DNA of 64,000 bases from assembly GCF_000004825.1 (NCBI RefSeq), contig NW_008805063.1, positions 1,178,857 to 1,242,856 on the forward strand. The letters run 5' to 3'. The notes under the pieces are model-generated. The model had not been told where the DNA came from. It made no database searches and saw nothing but the letters and a program-made list of their open reading frames with translations. Below are positions 35,351 through 47,011 of this stretch, one piece after another (positions within the stretch are counted from its first letter, which is position 1; each line of letters opens with the position of its first letter). A program made the translations under genes and the position numbers. This DNA comes from Heterostelium album PN500. Its lineage: Eukaryota > Evosea > Eumycetozoa > Acytosteliales > Acytosteliaceae.

Positions 35351-37098
35351 TTCTTGTGACAAACTATTCTCCTCTTTTGCAGGATTGATGTTGATTTTTT
35401 ATAAATTCTTTTATTTTTTGGAGGTTTTTTAAAATTTCTAGAAATTGAATTGTTTGAAAATCGAGGTATTTTTTTTTTTCAATTAAAAAATGGTGTTAAG
35501 TGAATGTTGTTTATTTAATCGTCTGCAGAAACGATTGAATTCATTCGCATGCATATGTGGTCGATTGATCGTTTTTAAACATATGCATACCATATATATA
35601 TTTTTTGTGATCATATGTGATTGAACTTTTCATTTTATTATAAATTAAATTATAAATGTAGTAAAAAATAAAAAACAAAATAATCTATTGATTGAATTAC
35701 AAAACACCAACTCAATCTATCTACTAGTGATAAATTAAACATACTTTTTACTATTTTAACAACGGAATTTAATAATCAATCATAGACCATTAATATACAG
35801 TTCTAGAGTATTATATAAAATTGTTATTATTTTGATTAGTTTATTGTTTTTTTTTTTATTAATTTGTAATGTTTTTTTTTTTTTTTTTTTGTTTTTTCTT
35901 GTTTTTAAGTAAATTTACTAAAAAAGATGCTTGCTGATGATGTTTAATGTGGTCGTTGATTGCTGTTCACAAATGAAAGTTATAGATGCGCAACATTCAA
36001 ATGTATTGTTGACGGAACAGATATTGATAGATATAAATAAGATTAAGATTTGATGTTATTAATATTACCACTTAACAATCTAAAAGATGAATCAGGTCAC
36101 AATAACAATAATTAACTATGTTTAAAATATAATTTAAGTAATGTATTGTTATAATTATTATAATAGAAATAACAAAAATAAAAACAGAGAAACGGAGAGA
36201 GACTTCAAAAATTGAATACCTTGACAATAACAATAACACTTTTAATATTACTACAAATTTGATCAAATGGCAGAGCATTAAGAAGCTAAGTGTGTTGTTG
36301 TTGTTGTATTTAATGTTAAATACAGTAAAAATATGTTATTTATAAATGTAATTCATTTTTCCTACATCTATTTTTCAATTTGAATCTAAAGATTCGTCAC
36401 AACACATCGACTTTGTTGTTCTGTTACTGTAGAGTTTGGTGTTGTTATTGTTTTTTCTTGTTTTTTGTTTTTGTTGTTACAAACAACAACAACAACACAA
36501 ACACAACACAACACTAAACTGGATTAACCAATTATATTATTTCAATAACAGGTTGTTGTCTTGAGCCGTCGGCCAAGTTATCTTTGTTTGTTTTTTTTTT
36601 AAAACTGATAATCAAATATTTTTGAAGTTAAGTGTGTGGTCTGTTTGTTTGGTTGATTAACCCAATTATATTGTTGTTGCAAGTGAATTCCGACCATATT
36701 ATTTTCAATGTGTTTATAGGGGGTAAAACAATGAGGATGAAAAGTGTTGTTTTTAAATAAATGATGTTGTTAGTTTGTTTAACCATCATGATAACAGGTT
36801 AAGATGTTGTTGTGATGGAGATTTTAATATTAAAAAACATACAAAAAAGAAAAAAACAACAATGAAAAAAAAAAATTTTTATCCTTAAATATAAAATTGA
36901 TACATTTTGTTTGTTTTCAGTTATCAGCTTAACAATAACTAACCTCTGTGGAATGGTTTTGATTGTTTATTAACCATTATCTCGACATTGGTTTTTGTGA
37001 TTGTACTTTATGATGTGATGAAGTTCATTATTCTATAGAAACAAACATATTTGGTTAAAATTATACTTACTTTTTTTGTTTTTGAATAAATAAAGATA

Positions 37099-37099
<1 letters not shown>

Positions 37100-37129
<30 letters not shown>

Positions 37130-37131
37130 AT
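37100..37131. repeat. AAAT tetranucleotide microsatellite
   Basis: About eight perfect AAAT units in non-coding DNA of the gene desert. Confidence 0.85.
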
Positions 37132-38123
37132 GGTAATAAAATGTTGATTTCGTGACTGATAAGAAAAAAAAAAAAAGTAACTTGTATGTGAAGAGTAACT
37201 GTTTAAAGTTACTTTGCTAATCTGTATGATCTGTTTGATATTATCTATTATTAACCATTGGGGAGCAAAAACAAAATAAATGAAAAAAAGAACAAACAAA
37301 GAAGGAAGAGTCTAAGTGTGTTGCAATTTTAGACGACTCAATGATAATCAATTCCTATTCCACCATGTAAACAGTTATTTGATCAATTGTGATGAAAGTG
37401 TTCGTTGTGGGTCTCCGCTTTTTATCGATTCTCATTTTTGGTTTTTTTTTTTTTTGGGTCTCTCCAACACATAAAGCCACAAAAAAACACCTCCAAATGA
37501 GATTTTTTCAAATCCGATGGCTGCATAAAAAAAAATTGAACAAAAAAAAAATAAAATAAAATAAATGTGTTTTTTTCAGAGATTTAATATATCGCCCATG
37601 ATTTGATTGTTTCGGTAATAGAAAAGATTTTTTAAATTTTGAGTTAACATCACCAATGATTAGATTGAAATTTCACAAATTTGGTTAAAAAATATTTTCT
37701 AAAAACCAAAGTATTTAATCAAAGAATTTAAATTCTAAACTGAAATAATTACAATCAGTTGAAGAAAGATAGATTAATCAATATTGATTAGTTTTTTTAT
37801 TTTTTAATTTAATTTTTTTATAACCGTTATTAAATTTTGGTACCAAATTTAAATGTTTGGAGTACTGTTAATCACTACAATATGAGTGAACAAAATAATT
37901 TAACTCTTCATCATTTTTGTGGTATTTGTTAGATTACCAATTTGTGTTGTTATTATTTTTTTTTAAAATCTGTTCTTGTAGAATTGATGTAATTTAAGTA
38001 TTAAGATAGGGTATCATAGTAAATTAAAGAATATATTATTAGAAAAGATAGAGGTGTTATTATGATCAATGATGGTAATGTGTGATTGTTTTTATTAGGC
38101 TGGTTCCCGATCTATAAACTATG

Positions 38124-38149
38124 ATATTTATAGTATATACTATAAATAT
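38124..38149. repeat. 26-bp perfect palindrome
   Basis: The two 13-base arms are exact reverse complements (left arm ATATTTATAGTAT). The core closely matches the 24-bp palindrome at 960-983. It could be a cruciform or binding site, or the trace of a small inverted-repeat element. Confidence 0.7.
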
Positions 38150-39099
38150 AACTTTCACCCTTTAAAATTATCTCACTCATACTTTACCAACAAAGATGAT
38201 TGGTAGTTGGTATTAAAGATCTTGATAGTACAGCTTACAAACATGATCATCATCCTAATCCAAAATAATCAAAGTTTTAATATTACTTTATCCCCCTCTT
38301 TCTAGACTTAGTACCCCGATATTCTTCGTGGTTTTTGAAATTCTATAAACAATGTTTGGTCTTATTAAAATTACTTTTAAAGTTATATGAAGTGTCACCA
38401 TATAACAAACCTGCATTCCAATAGTAAAATATAATGGGAGATATAAGTATTTTTTGAATTATATCCAATATATTTCTATATAAAAGTACTATCAAAGAAA
38501 ATCAAACACACCATTGCCTTTGTCGACATATTAAACTACTACCTAAATTTCACTACCATTAGTAGAAAATGGTAATATTTCGTTATTGATTTTTTGGTAG
38601 TTTTGTTTCAAATTAGATGATCAAATTTATATTAATTTTATCATCTTTATTTTCTTTTTGTTATAGGATGTGGTATTCAATAAAAATGATAAAATCAAAT
38701 CATCAATATATAATTTGTTTTTGATTATAGTGAAACAATGGAGCTATACTTAGAAAGCATGGGATTTAATTGACAATTCTAATATATATGTGTTCGCTTG
38801 TTTTTTTTTTTAATTTGGTGCGAATGATAATAAAGATGGTTTAGATTGTTAAATATATCAAATAGTTGAAGTGAATCTTAAGATGATCAACAACCAACAC
38901 CACATCTTCTAGCAAAAACTCTCACTTTTGATCACAAACTTTAATTTGTTTATTCGTTTCTATATATTGGTCGTTCACTTACCACACCTTGTAGATCTCT
39001 TTTAGGAAACTTTTGCTCAGAGTAGTAATTTAATTGAAATGAATACACATTTAAATATTTTTCTACATATTATAATAACATGTTATAACTCTATGATTC

Positions 39100-39100
<1 letters not shown>

Positions 39101-39130
<30 letters not shown>

Positions 39131-39131
39131 G
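39101..39131. repeat. GTT trinucleotide microsatellite
   Basis: About ten GTT units. A plus-strand ORF crossing it becomes poly-Leu and does not look like a gene. Confidence 0.85.
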
Positions 39132-40874
39132 ATTAACCATTGCCATCCATCTCAACACCAAGCACACTCTCACTTATCATTATGGAACTGTGATAATATC
39201 AAAACTACCACCACAACAGTAACTCCTATTTTTAAAAAAAATAGAAATAATATGTATGTTCTGCATACAAGTTGCTTGTATGTAATATAACATTAATTAA
39301 TAATAGCCACAACTTTAAATATTGTTTTAATTAGCTGTTACTATTTAGGATAGGAGTGGTTGTGTTGTTAATGGTTTTGATATTCAATTATATTTGATTG
39401 GTAGACCAGACCCTTATCTTCAATATAGTCATCAATGCATTGTTGTTTATAAATAAAGTTATCTAACCAATGTGTATATGTCGAATTACATGACCACAAA
39501 CTAAACTAAAGAAATACATTCCAATCAATTGATTTTTGATTCTCTGCATTTCAGTCATGATAATACGGTCATAGATACCATTTCTCTAATTACTAAAATG
39601 AACATTCACAATATTGTCATGATGTATGTGTGTTAAACATCTCGAATCTTTTGAAAAACTCAACCTTTTCCATGATGAACACACCACAGTGTGAAAATGG
39701 TGCATTGTGTTGTGTTTATTTGAGTAATGGTTGTGTGAAAGTATAACTTTTTATGATACTCAACTAATTTATATGTTTGGGTGCTGATGGTGTGAGTTAT
39801 CAAAACAACATTTGTGTAATTTCATTTTATCCTATAAAATGAAATAACACATTTCAATCAACTACTACTTTTTTTTTTTCATTTTCATTTTAATTTTCAT
39901 CTTTTGATGAATTGCTGTTACTTGTTACATAGAATGCTACTACTACTTTTACATCTCTCGGTGTGTTATTACAGTACTACTTTAATATACTTCACTTTTG
40001 AAACAATAGTGTTTTTATGTGTTAGCATATATTTGATGATGATCTTGAACATATATTGTTGCTGTGAATAAAATTTTTTTTTTTGATAAACCATATATAT
40101 GATGATCATATAAACTCAATAACAGCAACAACTTCTAAATCATAAAAAAAAACAAATTAACACCACACAATAATAAACATCTATTTTTTTTAAAAATATA
40201 TCATACTATTACATGTATGTATAATATATAAACAAAATATTATTTTAATTTTAATTTTAATTTTGTTGATAAGGAAAGTGCGGTATATCATTTATTCTAT
40301 AAATGCAACCAATTAATTGTACAATACCATTTCATTTTAATATCAACATAAACATCAAAATGATAATCCCTATCTTTTGATCTGTTTTGTTTAAATTTTC
40401 ATTTGCATCTCCAACCAACCTATATAATATTTTATATATCTAAATAATTGGTTTTTAACCGTTAATTAAAAAACCACTTATTTTTATAGTTGTTTGATGT
40501 TCTTCTTCCCCCTACTCTCTATCATTTCTAACCCCACTTAAACCTAACATTTATATATATATAACATTTTCTATATACCATCCTGTCTTTTGCAAAATAA
40601 TAACTGAATAATAACAATACATCATCAATATAAATTTTTAATAAATCTTTTTTTTTTATCAGATCTTTTTCTTTTGATAACCAATATTAATTTTAACTTT
40701 ATCTTGACCCTTTATCTCCAAAGAGAGAATTTTAGTACATATTATACTAAAAAATAATATATACTAATTCATTCTATTCTTTTTAAATCTAATTTTTAAA
40801 GTAAATAAAACTGGAAATTTTATTTAATTTATTTAATAAAAAATACTAATTTTTATTTTTTTCTTTTTAAAAGG

Positions 40875-42569
40875 ATGATTTCTACTTCTCACTTCGAATC
40901 AAATAATCAATACTATGGAACCGAAGCTGAAAAAAAGGAAACTGCTGCTATTCTTCTCTCCCTCTCCAGATCAACTGATGGTGTAGAATATTTAGTTTCA
41001 TCTCCAATGCTCAAGCCACAGAAAACCTTCTATGTTCCCTCGGTTTCAATTGCTGAAAGTGATTATGTTGATTCACCAATCATCAATTCATCAATTAATC
41101 CTTTCAGCGTGTATAGTAGTTCTGGAGGTCAACCTTATTCACCCAGTCCTTTGTCTCTCTCAAGTGATAGTAATTTCTCAAATTTTTCTAGCAGTGTTCC
41201 AACTTCTCCAAATATGAGATATCTATCGAGCTCTCAGGATTCCACTACCACAACCACTACAACCACCACTTCTACTACAAATAGTTCTGATGAAGAAAAA
41301 AAACGACCACCATGGATCCCAATAACCGATTGTAAATATAATAACTGCCTGGTTTGTCTTCGAGGACCACCAAGTATTCTCCATAAATGTCCAACTTGGT
41401 CAACAATAATGAGAGTAGTATTCTATACCTTAAGTAATAGTTTCCCAGAGAGAAAATTCTTTAACCTGAGAAATGACGTTTATTCTTGGATGGTAGATCA
41501 TTGGAATATCCTTCTTGATTTTAAAAAAGACAGTAAATATCTTAATTTTTTCTATTTATTATTTTAAAAAAGATAATATTAATAGTTCCTTCTTTTCTTT
41601 CTTTATTGAAGAAGAAAATAATTGGAGAAAACAAGTACAAGATATGTTAAGTCATAGTAAGAATTTGTTTGAATCTGGAACCGAAGAATACAAACAAAAT
41701 GGTTATTGGAGACTGAAGCTAACAATGGATACTGATCCATGGACTATTAAGAAGCCCTTCAGAGACAAGTCAAAGATTGCAGTAAAGTCCAAGAGATCTT
41801 TATCTGAAGGTGATCTTTATACTATAAAAAAAGCCAAATTACAAAGTAAAGGTAGGTTATTAATAGTAATTTTTTGTTGTCAAATATTAATTTTCTTTTC
41901 TTATAATTGTTTAAAAAATTTTCAGTGCACACCAGAGAGGAATTAAAGAGTTTGGCTATGAATGAACCTGAAATTAAATTTGAAATTCAAAGCCTAAATC
42001 GAATTATGAATGATGTAATACAGATGTTTAAAAATATATCCGTAGATTTCCCCTTTATTGGATTGAATTCGAGACCACTAAACCTCTCACCACACCAAAC
42101 ACCACTTCCCTCTCCACAACTAATTCAACAATCTCCACATCTTCTTCAACAATCCCCACAACTACTTCAACAATCTCCACAATCACTTAGACCAATCACA
42201 AGTCTATTGTCATCAAACTCTAAAACCAACGACTCTAAAAAAGTTGTCAAACAAAGAAAACAAACTAAATCACCAAAGCAATCAAAACCCAAATATTCCA
42301 AAAAGCAAAATGAAAATATCGATTTTAGGTTTGTCGGCCAACCAGTGTCATCTTCCCCTATGCCCGTAGATACTCCTTGTATGACAAACCATTTGCCATT
42401 CATTTTGAATTCGACAGCTAACACCAACACTTCTTCTCCCAACCATAAAAACATAACTATGCTTCCAAATATTTTCAATCAAACAATGAATGTCCAACAG
42501 TCACCACCCAATTTTTCAAACAACAAATCTGCCGAATTAAAATACCAACTTTCTCACATTGTTGAGTGA
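40875..42569 (+). CDS. CudA-like transcription factor
   Basis: Exons 40875-41532, 41612-41851 and 41926-42569 join in frame to 513 residues. The N-terminal 145 residues are Ser/Thr/Pro-rich and may be activating. The conserved core (about 148-305) includes KRPPWIPITDCKYNNCLVCL, WSTIMRVVFYTLSNSFPERK, FFNLRNDVYSWMVDHWNIL and WRKQVQDMLSHSKNLFESG, then NGYWRLKL and a basic patch with KSKRSLSEGD. I judge this to be the CudA DNA-binding domain, known in dictyostelids and Entamoeba, where CudA-type factors control prespore and tip gene expression and culmination. The C-terminal half is Pro/Gln/Ser-rich (SPHLLQQSPQLLQQSPQ) with a Lys-rich likely nuclear signal (KKVVKQRKQTKSPKQSKPK). The 8.3-kb empty upstream region fits a developmental regulator. 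Which CudA paralogue it is remains uncertain. Confidence 0.78.
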
Positions 42570-42678
42570 GTATTCAAGTTGAAACTGAATTCAACCATCA
42601 AATTATAAAAAAAATAAAATTAAAATAAATATTGTACATAGTGAAGTATAAGAAAACATTTTGTTTTTCTTTTTTTTA

Positions 42679-43644
42679 TTAATTATTGGTTGAGTTATTT
42701 CGACCTAATCTCCAAGCATGTAAATATCTGTTTGGATCATCTATCAATGATGGTTGAGTAGGTTTCCATCCCAATAGATTATTAGCTTTTCTAGATGTGG
42801 CAGCTATAGATATGGTTAATAGGTTTAGGTAGACATCATCTTTTGGTGGTTCTACAAATTCAACGGATTCAATATGAACATTGGCAGATTTAGCAATGGT
42901 TCTTATTATCTCTTCAGTCTTGAAATAGCCAGAACATCCAATGAATGTATGACCTCTTGCAACCGGTGCATTCAAAGCAGCCAAGAGATAGAGTTGCGCT
43001 AAATCGACTGCATGGACAAATGATAGATATTGGTCATTCTTTCCATAGACTTTGACAACTCCATCTTTTGATTCGGTTGCCCACTTAAAGTATAATCCAG
43101 TTTCCGAGCCAGCACGACCATATACAAAAGTAGGTTGTATAGATATTCCACCGATCGACAAGTATTTAGCTTCTGCTTCAATCTTTGAATTGAGAGCGGG
43201 ATGTAACGGTTTATAAGGAGTGTTTTCATCGACCAAATCACAACTACTTGGATATATCCATGCTCCACTCGTATAAATAATCACCAAGTTTGGTTTGTTC
43301 TTTGAAATTAATTTTAGTTTTTCAAATATGATGTTTACAGTTTCTGGATTGTCGTTGTCACTAACAGCTTCTATTACAACATCTACCGTCTCTGCAACTT
43401 TACCCCATCTCTTTGTATCTGATGCACAACCAACAACAGGAATTACTTTTGAATAGAAAGTTAATAAATGAAGCTCTATTATAAAAGTTTAAATAAATAA
43501 ATATATACTTTCGTTTTTTAATAAAATATCAGCTTTATTTTGATTCCTAACCAGACCGTATACTTTGAATCCTTTATTTAAGAAAGCCAAACAAATTTGG
43601 AATCCAATGGTACCAGTTGCACCCAAAACTAATATTGATGACAT
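42679..43644 (-). CDS. NAD-dependent epimerase/dehydratase family protein (extended SDR)
   Basis: Exons 43644-43509 and 43445-42679 give 300 residues. The start MSSILVLGATGTIGFQICLA is a Rossmann dinucleotide-binding motif of the GATGxxG type typical of extended short-chain dehydrogenases. VIPVVGCASD and DVVIEAVSDN continue the NAD-binding half. VIIYTSGAWIYPSS and PTFVYGRAGSETG match the strand and active-site region of the epimerase family. I do not see a standard Tyr-x-x-x-Lys placed with confidence, so catalysis may be atypical. The C-terminal half (LSFVHAVDLAQLYLLAAL, RKANNLLGWKPTQPS) fits family members that act on sugar nucleotides or small aldehydes. No signal peptide. The substrate is unknown. 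It is convergent with the CudA-like gene, stop to stop about 110 bases. Confidence 0.85.
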
Positions 43645-44808
43645 TTTATTATAATTATTTATGAATAATAAAGATGATTTAATATTCTAACTTTTACTTT
43701 GATAATTGTCATTATTTAATTAGTAAAAAAAGTACATATTAAATCAAATAAAAAAAAAAAACAATATAAATATTTTATTTAAATATAATAAAAAAATATT
43801 TTATAAATTATAATTATAGTAAAAATTTGTTTTTATACCAAATAGGTACAATAAGATTTTTGGTTTTATGTTTTTTTTCTTTGTTAAGTGATATAATCTG
43901 TATCTGATAGAATGATGACATACCTTTAATTGCAAAAATGATATGATTTTCAATTAAAACTCATCATACTCTGCCTCTCTAGTTGCAACGTGATCGTCTT
44001 GTTATTATTTAAATAGTTAAAAACTAGGTTAGCTCCCAATAAGTTCTTTTGCAATTGATAGCTTTAGGTACAGTAGTGTTTAAATATTAATAATAATCTT
44101 GTTATAACAAACATAATCTTAATAGATCATAAATTTCTAATTTGATTCTATAATAGTTTATTATATAATCATACCACTATATATAACTAAGTATAGATAA
44201 TTCATTTTCTTTTAACTTTAGTTTAAAAATTGTTGTGATTTCATTGCATTTCTCTATGTTTATATTAGTGTTAGATAGGTCTTATAATAAGCACAAAAAA
44301 AAATCGGGGTTCCAACAACAGATAAAAAAAAAGATAATCAAATTTGATTTGGTTTGTAAAAAAAAAAAATGATTTTTTTAATTAATCTTTAATTAGTTAT
44401 GTTATTTGTTCAAACAATACTGTCGCGAAAATAAATCATGGATAAAGATAGAACAAAGATAAACAAAGTAATAGTAGAAGATATAGACCACTGAGTATGA
44501 CCACCATGAATGATGAGATGGTGATATAAACGAGGTAAGAGCCGAACTATATAAGATAAGAGATGTAGAACGTTGATGATCTTACAACAATAAAGCTTTA
44601 TTGCATAAGGTTTCCAAGAGATAGAGAAAGTAAAGACACACCGAAAAGAGAAAACTTTCTGCAACACTGACCTTCAAATAATAACAACAAAAAAAAAAAA
44701 AAAAAAAGAATCATCACGTATATGAGGTTAAAATTTTAATTTATTTATTAAAGATAATCGAGTATCAACTTATTAAAATAAATCTAGAATGTTGAAATTT
44801 GAATCAGT
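43645..44808. other. Intergenic region with a decayed copy of the downstream GTPase-like 3' end and a doubtful ORF
   Basis: Bases about 44122-44275 align by eye with about 46167-46345, the last codons and 3' flank of the GTPase-like gene at 46238. Shared segments include TTTAATTTGATTCTATA-like and TTCTTTTAACTTT runs, with a small deletion. Bases 44667-44410 on the minus strand hold an 85-codon frame with hydrophobic content in a patch less AT-rich than its surroundings (SISSTITLFIFVLSLSMIYF). I cannot tell whether it encodes a protein. The rest is AT-rich spacer. Confidence 0.45.
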
Positions 44809-45396
44809 TTATACAAACTTCATGAGGACTTCCCAACGTACAGCAATACCATTTGGATGCCAGGTTACTGGTTTAAGAAGGACATTACGGACTCTTCTGA
44901 CACCACCAAAGTCGATGTACTTGACTGTGTTACGATCAGTAAGACCAGAGTTGTAGGTTCCAATAGTAGTCCAAGCGAAACCATCAAGCGATACTTGGAT
45001 TTGGAATAGATTGACCCATTGATCGTAATCGTAACGACCTTGAATTGAGATTCCGTATACATCGAATGGAGTGATACTGCTAGCCATAATCCACTCACCA
45101 TTGTTACCAACAACACTGGTAGCTGGACACCAACTAAGAAGAAAAAAGTAAAAAAAAAAAAGACGAATTATTATTATTAATTTTGTTCAAATTTATGTTT
45201 GAATGCAGTCAAGTTGATCTACATACGCTCTAATTGGTCTATTTAATTTTGAGTTGAAAACTGAATGCTCAGCATTGTAGTCAGTGGTACTCGACATAAT
45301 TAAGTAACCATTTTGGATACCTGGTAAGGTACCTGCTGGTTGGGAAACAACGGCTCCAATAAGTAAAACAAGAATAAATAATTGTTTGTTGAACAT
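44809..45396 (-). CDS. Secreted discoidin (F5/8 type C) domain protein
   Basis: Exons 45396-45227 and 45133-44809 give 164 residues. The N-terminus MFNKQLFILVLLIGAVVSQP is a clear signal peptide. The rest is one F5/8 type C (discoidin) domain, with SSTTDYNAEHSVFNSKL, AWCPATSVVGNNGEWI, YGISIQGRYDYDQWVNLFQI, VSLDGFAWTTIGTYN, and the terminal VLLKPVTWHPNGIAVRWEVL. These jellyroll domains bind sugars or lipids. Cytosolic discoidin I lacks a signal peptide and carries a second lectin domain, so this is a small secreted relative. The intron falls in the same region where the domain's first tryptophan lies. A TATA element about 60 bases upstream supports the start. Confidence 0.88.
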
Positions 45397-46237
45397 TTTG
45401 TTTTAAATGTTATTTGATTGAATGATTTTAAAACTCTAGAATTCTAGAAAAGGTATTTATAGTTTTGAAATAAACTTTTAAAAATATTAACTGTTTGTCT
45501 TTTTGGAAATATAACCCATTAATCATTAGAGATACCAATACGAATCAGACAGTTATAACTGTCTATTTGATTGAATTCGACGAATATTTCAAGACACCAT
45601 TATCGGGCTATTTGCAGTATCCAAAACTGACACTCTATACTTTGAAATAGAAAATGTTAGGACAACAAATGGGAACTTATAAACTGATTGATTGAATTTC
45701 GCTTCTCAATTTGGTTAGGTGAGTGTTAAATCATTCATTCTTTTTAAAAAAAAATCGACCAGATGTTGAAAAATTTATTGGGCATCCAGATTGCTTAAAT
45801 CAAAACCCATCATTTCCGCAAAGATGTTTAATGTAACCAAAAAAATAACTATTTCATTTTTATTAAATATCTTATATTCTTTGATTTTGATAACAAATTT
45901 TACAAAAACTTTAAAAGATAAATTAGTTGAATACTTAAATTTTAAATTAATACTGCAGAGCAATGATGAGTACCTCTCAGATTGTATTTTTCGCCTGTGA
46001 TATGTGAAGATTGACTGTTTGCTGCTTTTGTTCTTCTCTGAACACATCTGTGACTAATGCTTCACAAGTTCTAATAATCATAATATTATAACCTAAATAA
46101 CTATCAATCAACACTATAACATAGTGATTTATTCTTATTTTGTTTATCATTACTATATACAATCGTGATCGATTATAAATTTTTAATTTGATTCTATAGA
46201 ATATAGATCAAATTGATACTATATTTTATTATTATCA
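45397..46237. other. Intergenic region with palindromes and possible decayed coding pieces
   Basis: Contains the discoidin-type gene's promoter, an 18-bp perfect palindrome at 45547-45564 (AGACAGTTATAACTGTCT) and coding-like scraps. Minus-strand scraps near 45830-45778 (AEMMGFDLSNLDAQ then stop) and 46080-45977 (RTCEALVTDVFREEQKQQTV) look like ends of genes, but they have no usable starts or joins. I treat them as unassigned relics. Confidence 0.4.
45452..45461 (-). promoter_or_regulatory. TATA element of the discoidin-domain gene
   Basis: On the minus strand TATAAATACC lies about 56 bases upstream of the ATG at 45396. Further upstream is the palindromic CTAGAATTCTAG. Confidence 0.5.
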
Positions 46238-46700
46238 CTATGTTTTGTCATGTATAGACAATTCATATTCTTTTAACTTTTGTTTATATTGATATGATTT
46301 CATAGCTAATTTATAGAATGATTGCTCTATGTTTATATTGTGTGTTGTTGATATCATCATATGATCATCGATCTGTTCAGATTGGCATAGTCTCTCTACA
46401 ATGTTGTAGTTTTCTTCAAAATGTCTGTGACTGTCAGAGTTAATCTCTGATAGGTCATTGCCAACTACTATGATTGGTGGTAAAGGTTTAATTATTTGTT
46501 GTGGCTGTTGTTGTTTTGTTGTTTTATTGATATCTCTGATAGATTTAACGATATCGAATACCTTTTTGATTGAAGGCGGGTCATCTATATTGTAGAGTAA
46601 ATAGAATCCATCAGAGTTGGCGAGAAATGTGTTTACGGTACTTCGATAACTCATATGAGTGCTAGCATCCCAAATGTTTAGATTTACAATGACGTCTTGT

Positions 46701-46756
<56 letters not shown>

Positions 46757-47011
46757 GATACTGCTACTACTACTGATACTGCTACTGCCACTGCTACTGC
46801 TACTACTACTACTACTACCATCAATGTCAACGGAATAGAGAATAATCCTCTTTAAGAGTAGATCACAACCTAATCCAGAGGGCATTCCGAAACTCATACC
46901 AGTATTACCAACACTGTCATTTCCATCTATATATATATTCTTAATTGCATCTCTACATTCAGAGTTGCCAACAAACAAAACTTTTAGTCGACATTTAACA
47001 TTGTTCTCCAT
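46238..47011 (-). CDS. Degenerate Ras-like GTPase (pseudo-GTPase)
   Basis: A single exon of 257 residues with a small-GTPase-like beta/alpha pattern but no working P-loop. Where GxxxxGK(S/T) is expected it has FVGNSECRDAIKNI. A long poly-Ser run at about residues 65-103 replaces the switch region. VNLNIWDAST resembles the DxxG strand, DGFYLLYNIDDPPSIKKVFD the following helix, and PPIIVVGNDLSE the NKxD strand, altered. The C-terminal segment HNINIEQSFYKLAMKSYQYK is close to the end of the neighbour at 48594-49883 (YNVNIEQSFYQLCLLAFKFK), so the two are paralogues. It probably does not bind GTP normally. A decayed copy of its 3' end lies near 44.1-44.3 kb. Confidence 0.65.
46701..46818. repeat. 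Coding trinucleotide repeat (poly-Ser)
   Basis: Tandem ACT units, with a few ACTGAT and ACTGCT interruptions, encode the poly-Ser run of the GTPase-like protein on the minus strand. Confidence 0.85.

Larger units (their letters stand above)
32594..40874. other. 8.3-kb gene desert between gbpD and the CudA-like gene
   Basis: No ORF here has convincing codon composition or a recognisable domain, and no tRNA or snRNA pattern was seen. It contains microsatellites (GAT/AAT at 33881-33932, AAAT at 37100-37131, GTT at 39101-39131). It also holds a GC-rich imperfect inverted repeat at 36560-36577, a 26-bp palindrome at 38124-38149 and G/T-rich motifs such as those at 35321-35350. By far the longest spacer in the window, it separates divergent promoters of two developmental genes. 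It probably holds distal regulatory DNA and perhaps non-coding RNA genes. Confidence 0.55.

Noticed and set aside
37033-37299. 88-codon ORF in the gene desert
   Set aside because: Its centre is poly-(Leu/Phe/Ile/Tyr) from the AAAT microsatellite; no motif.
32594-40874. tRNA or snRNA genes in the desert
   Set aside because: I looked for T-loop GGTTCRA-type sequences with paired arms and found none that fold; a tRNAscan or covariance search would settle it.
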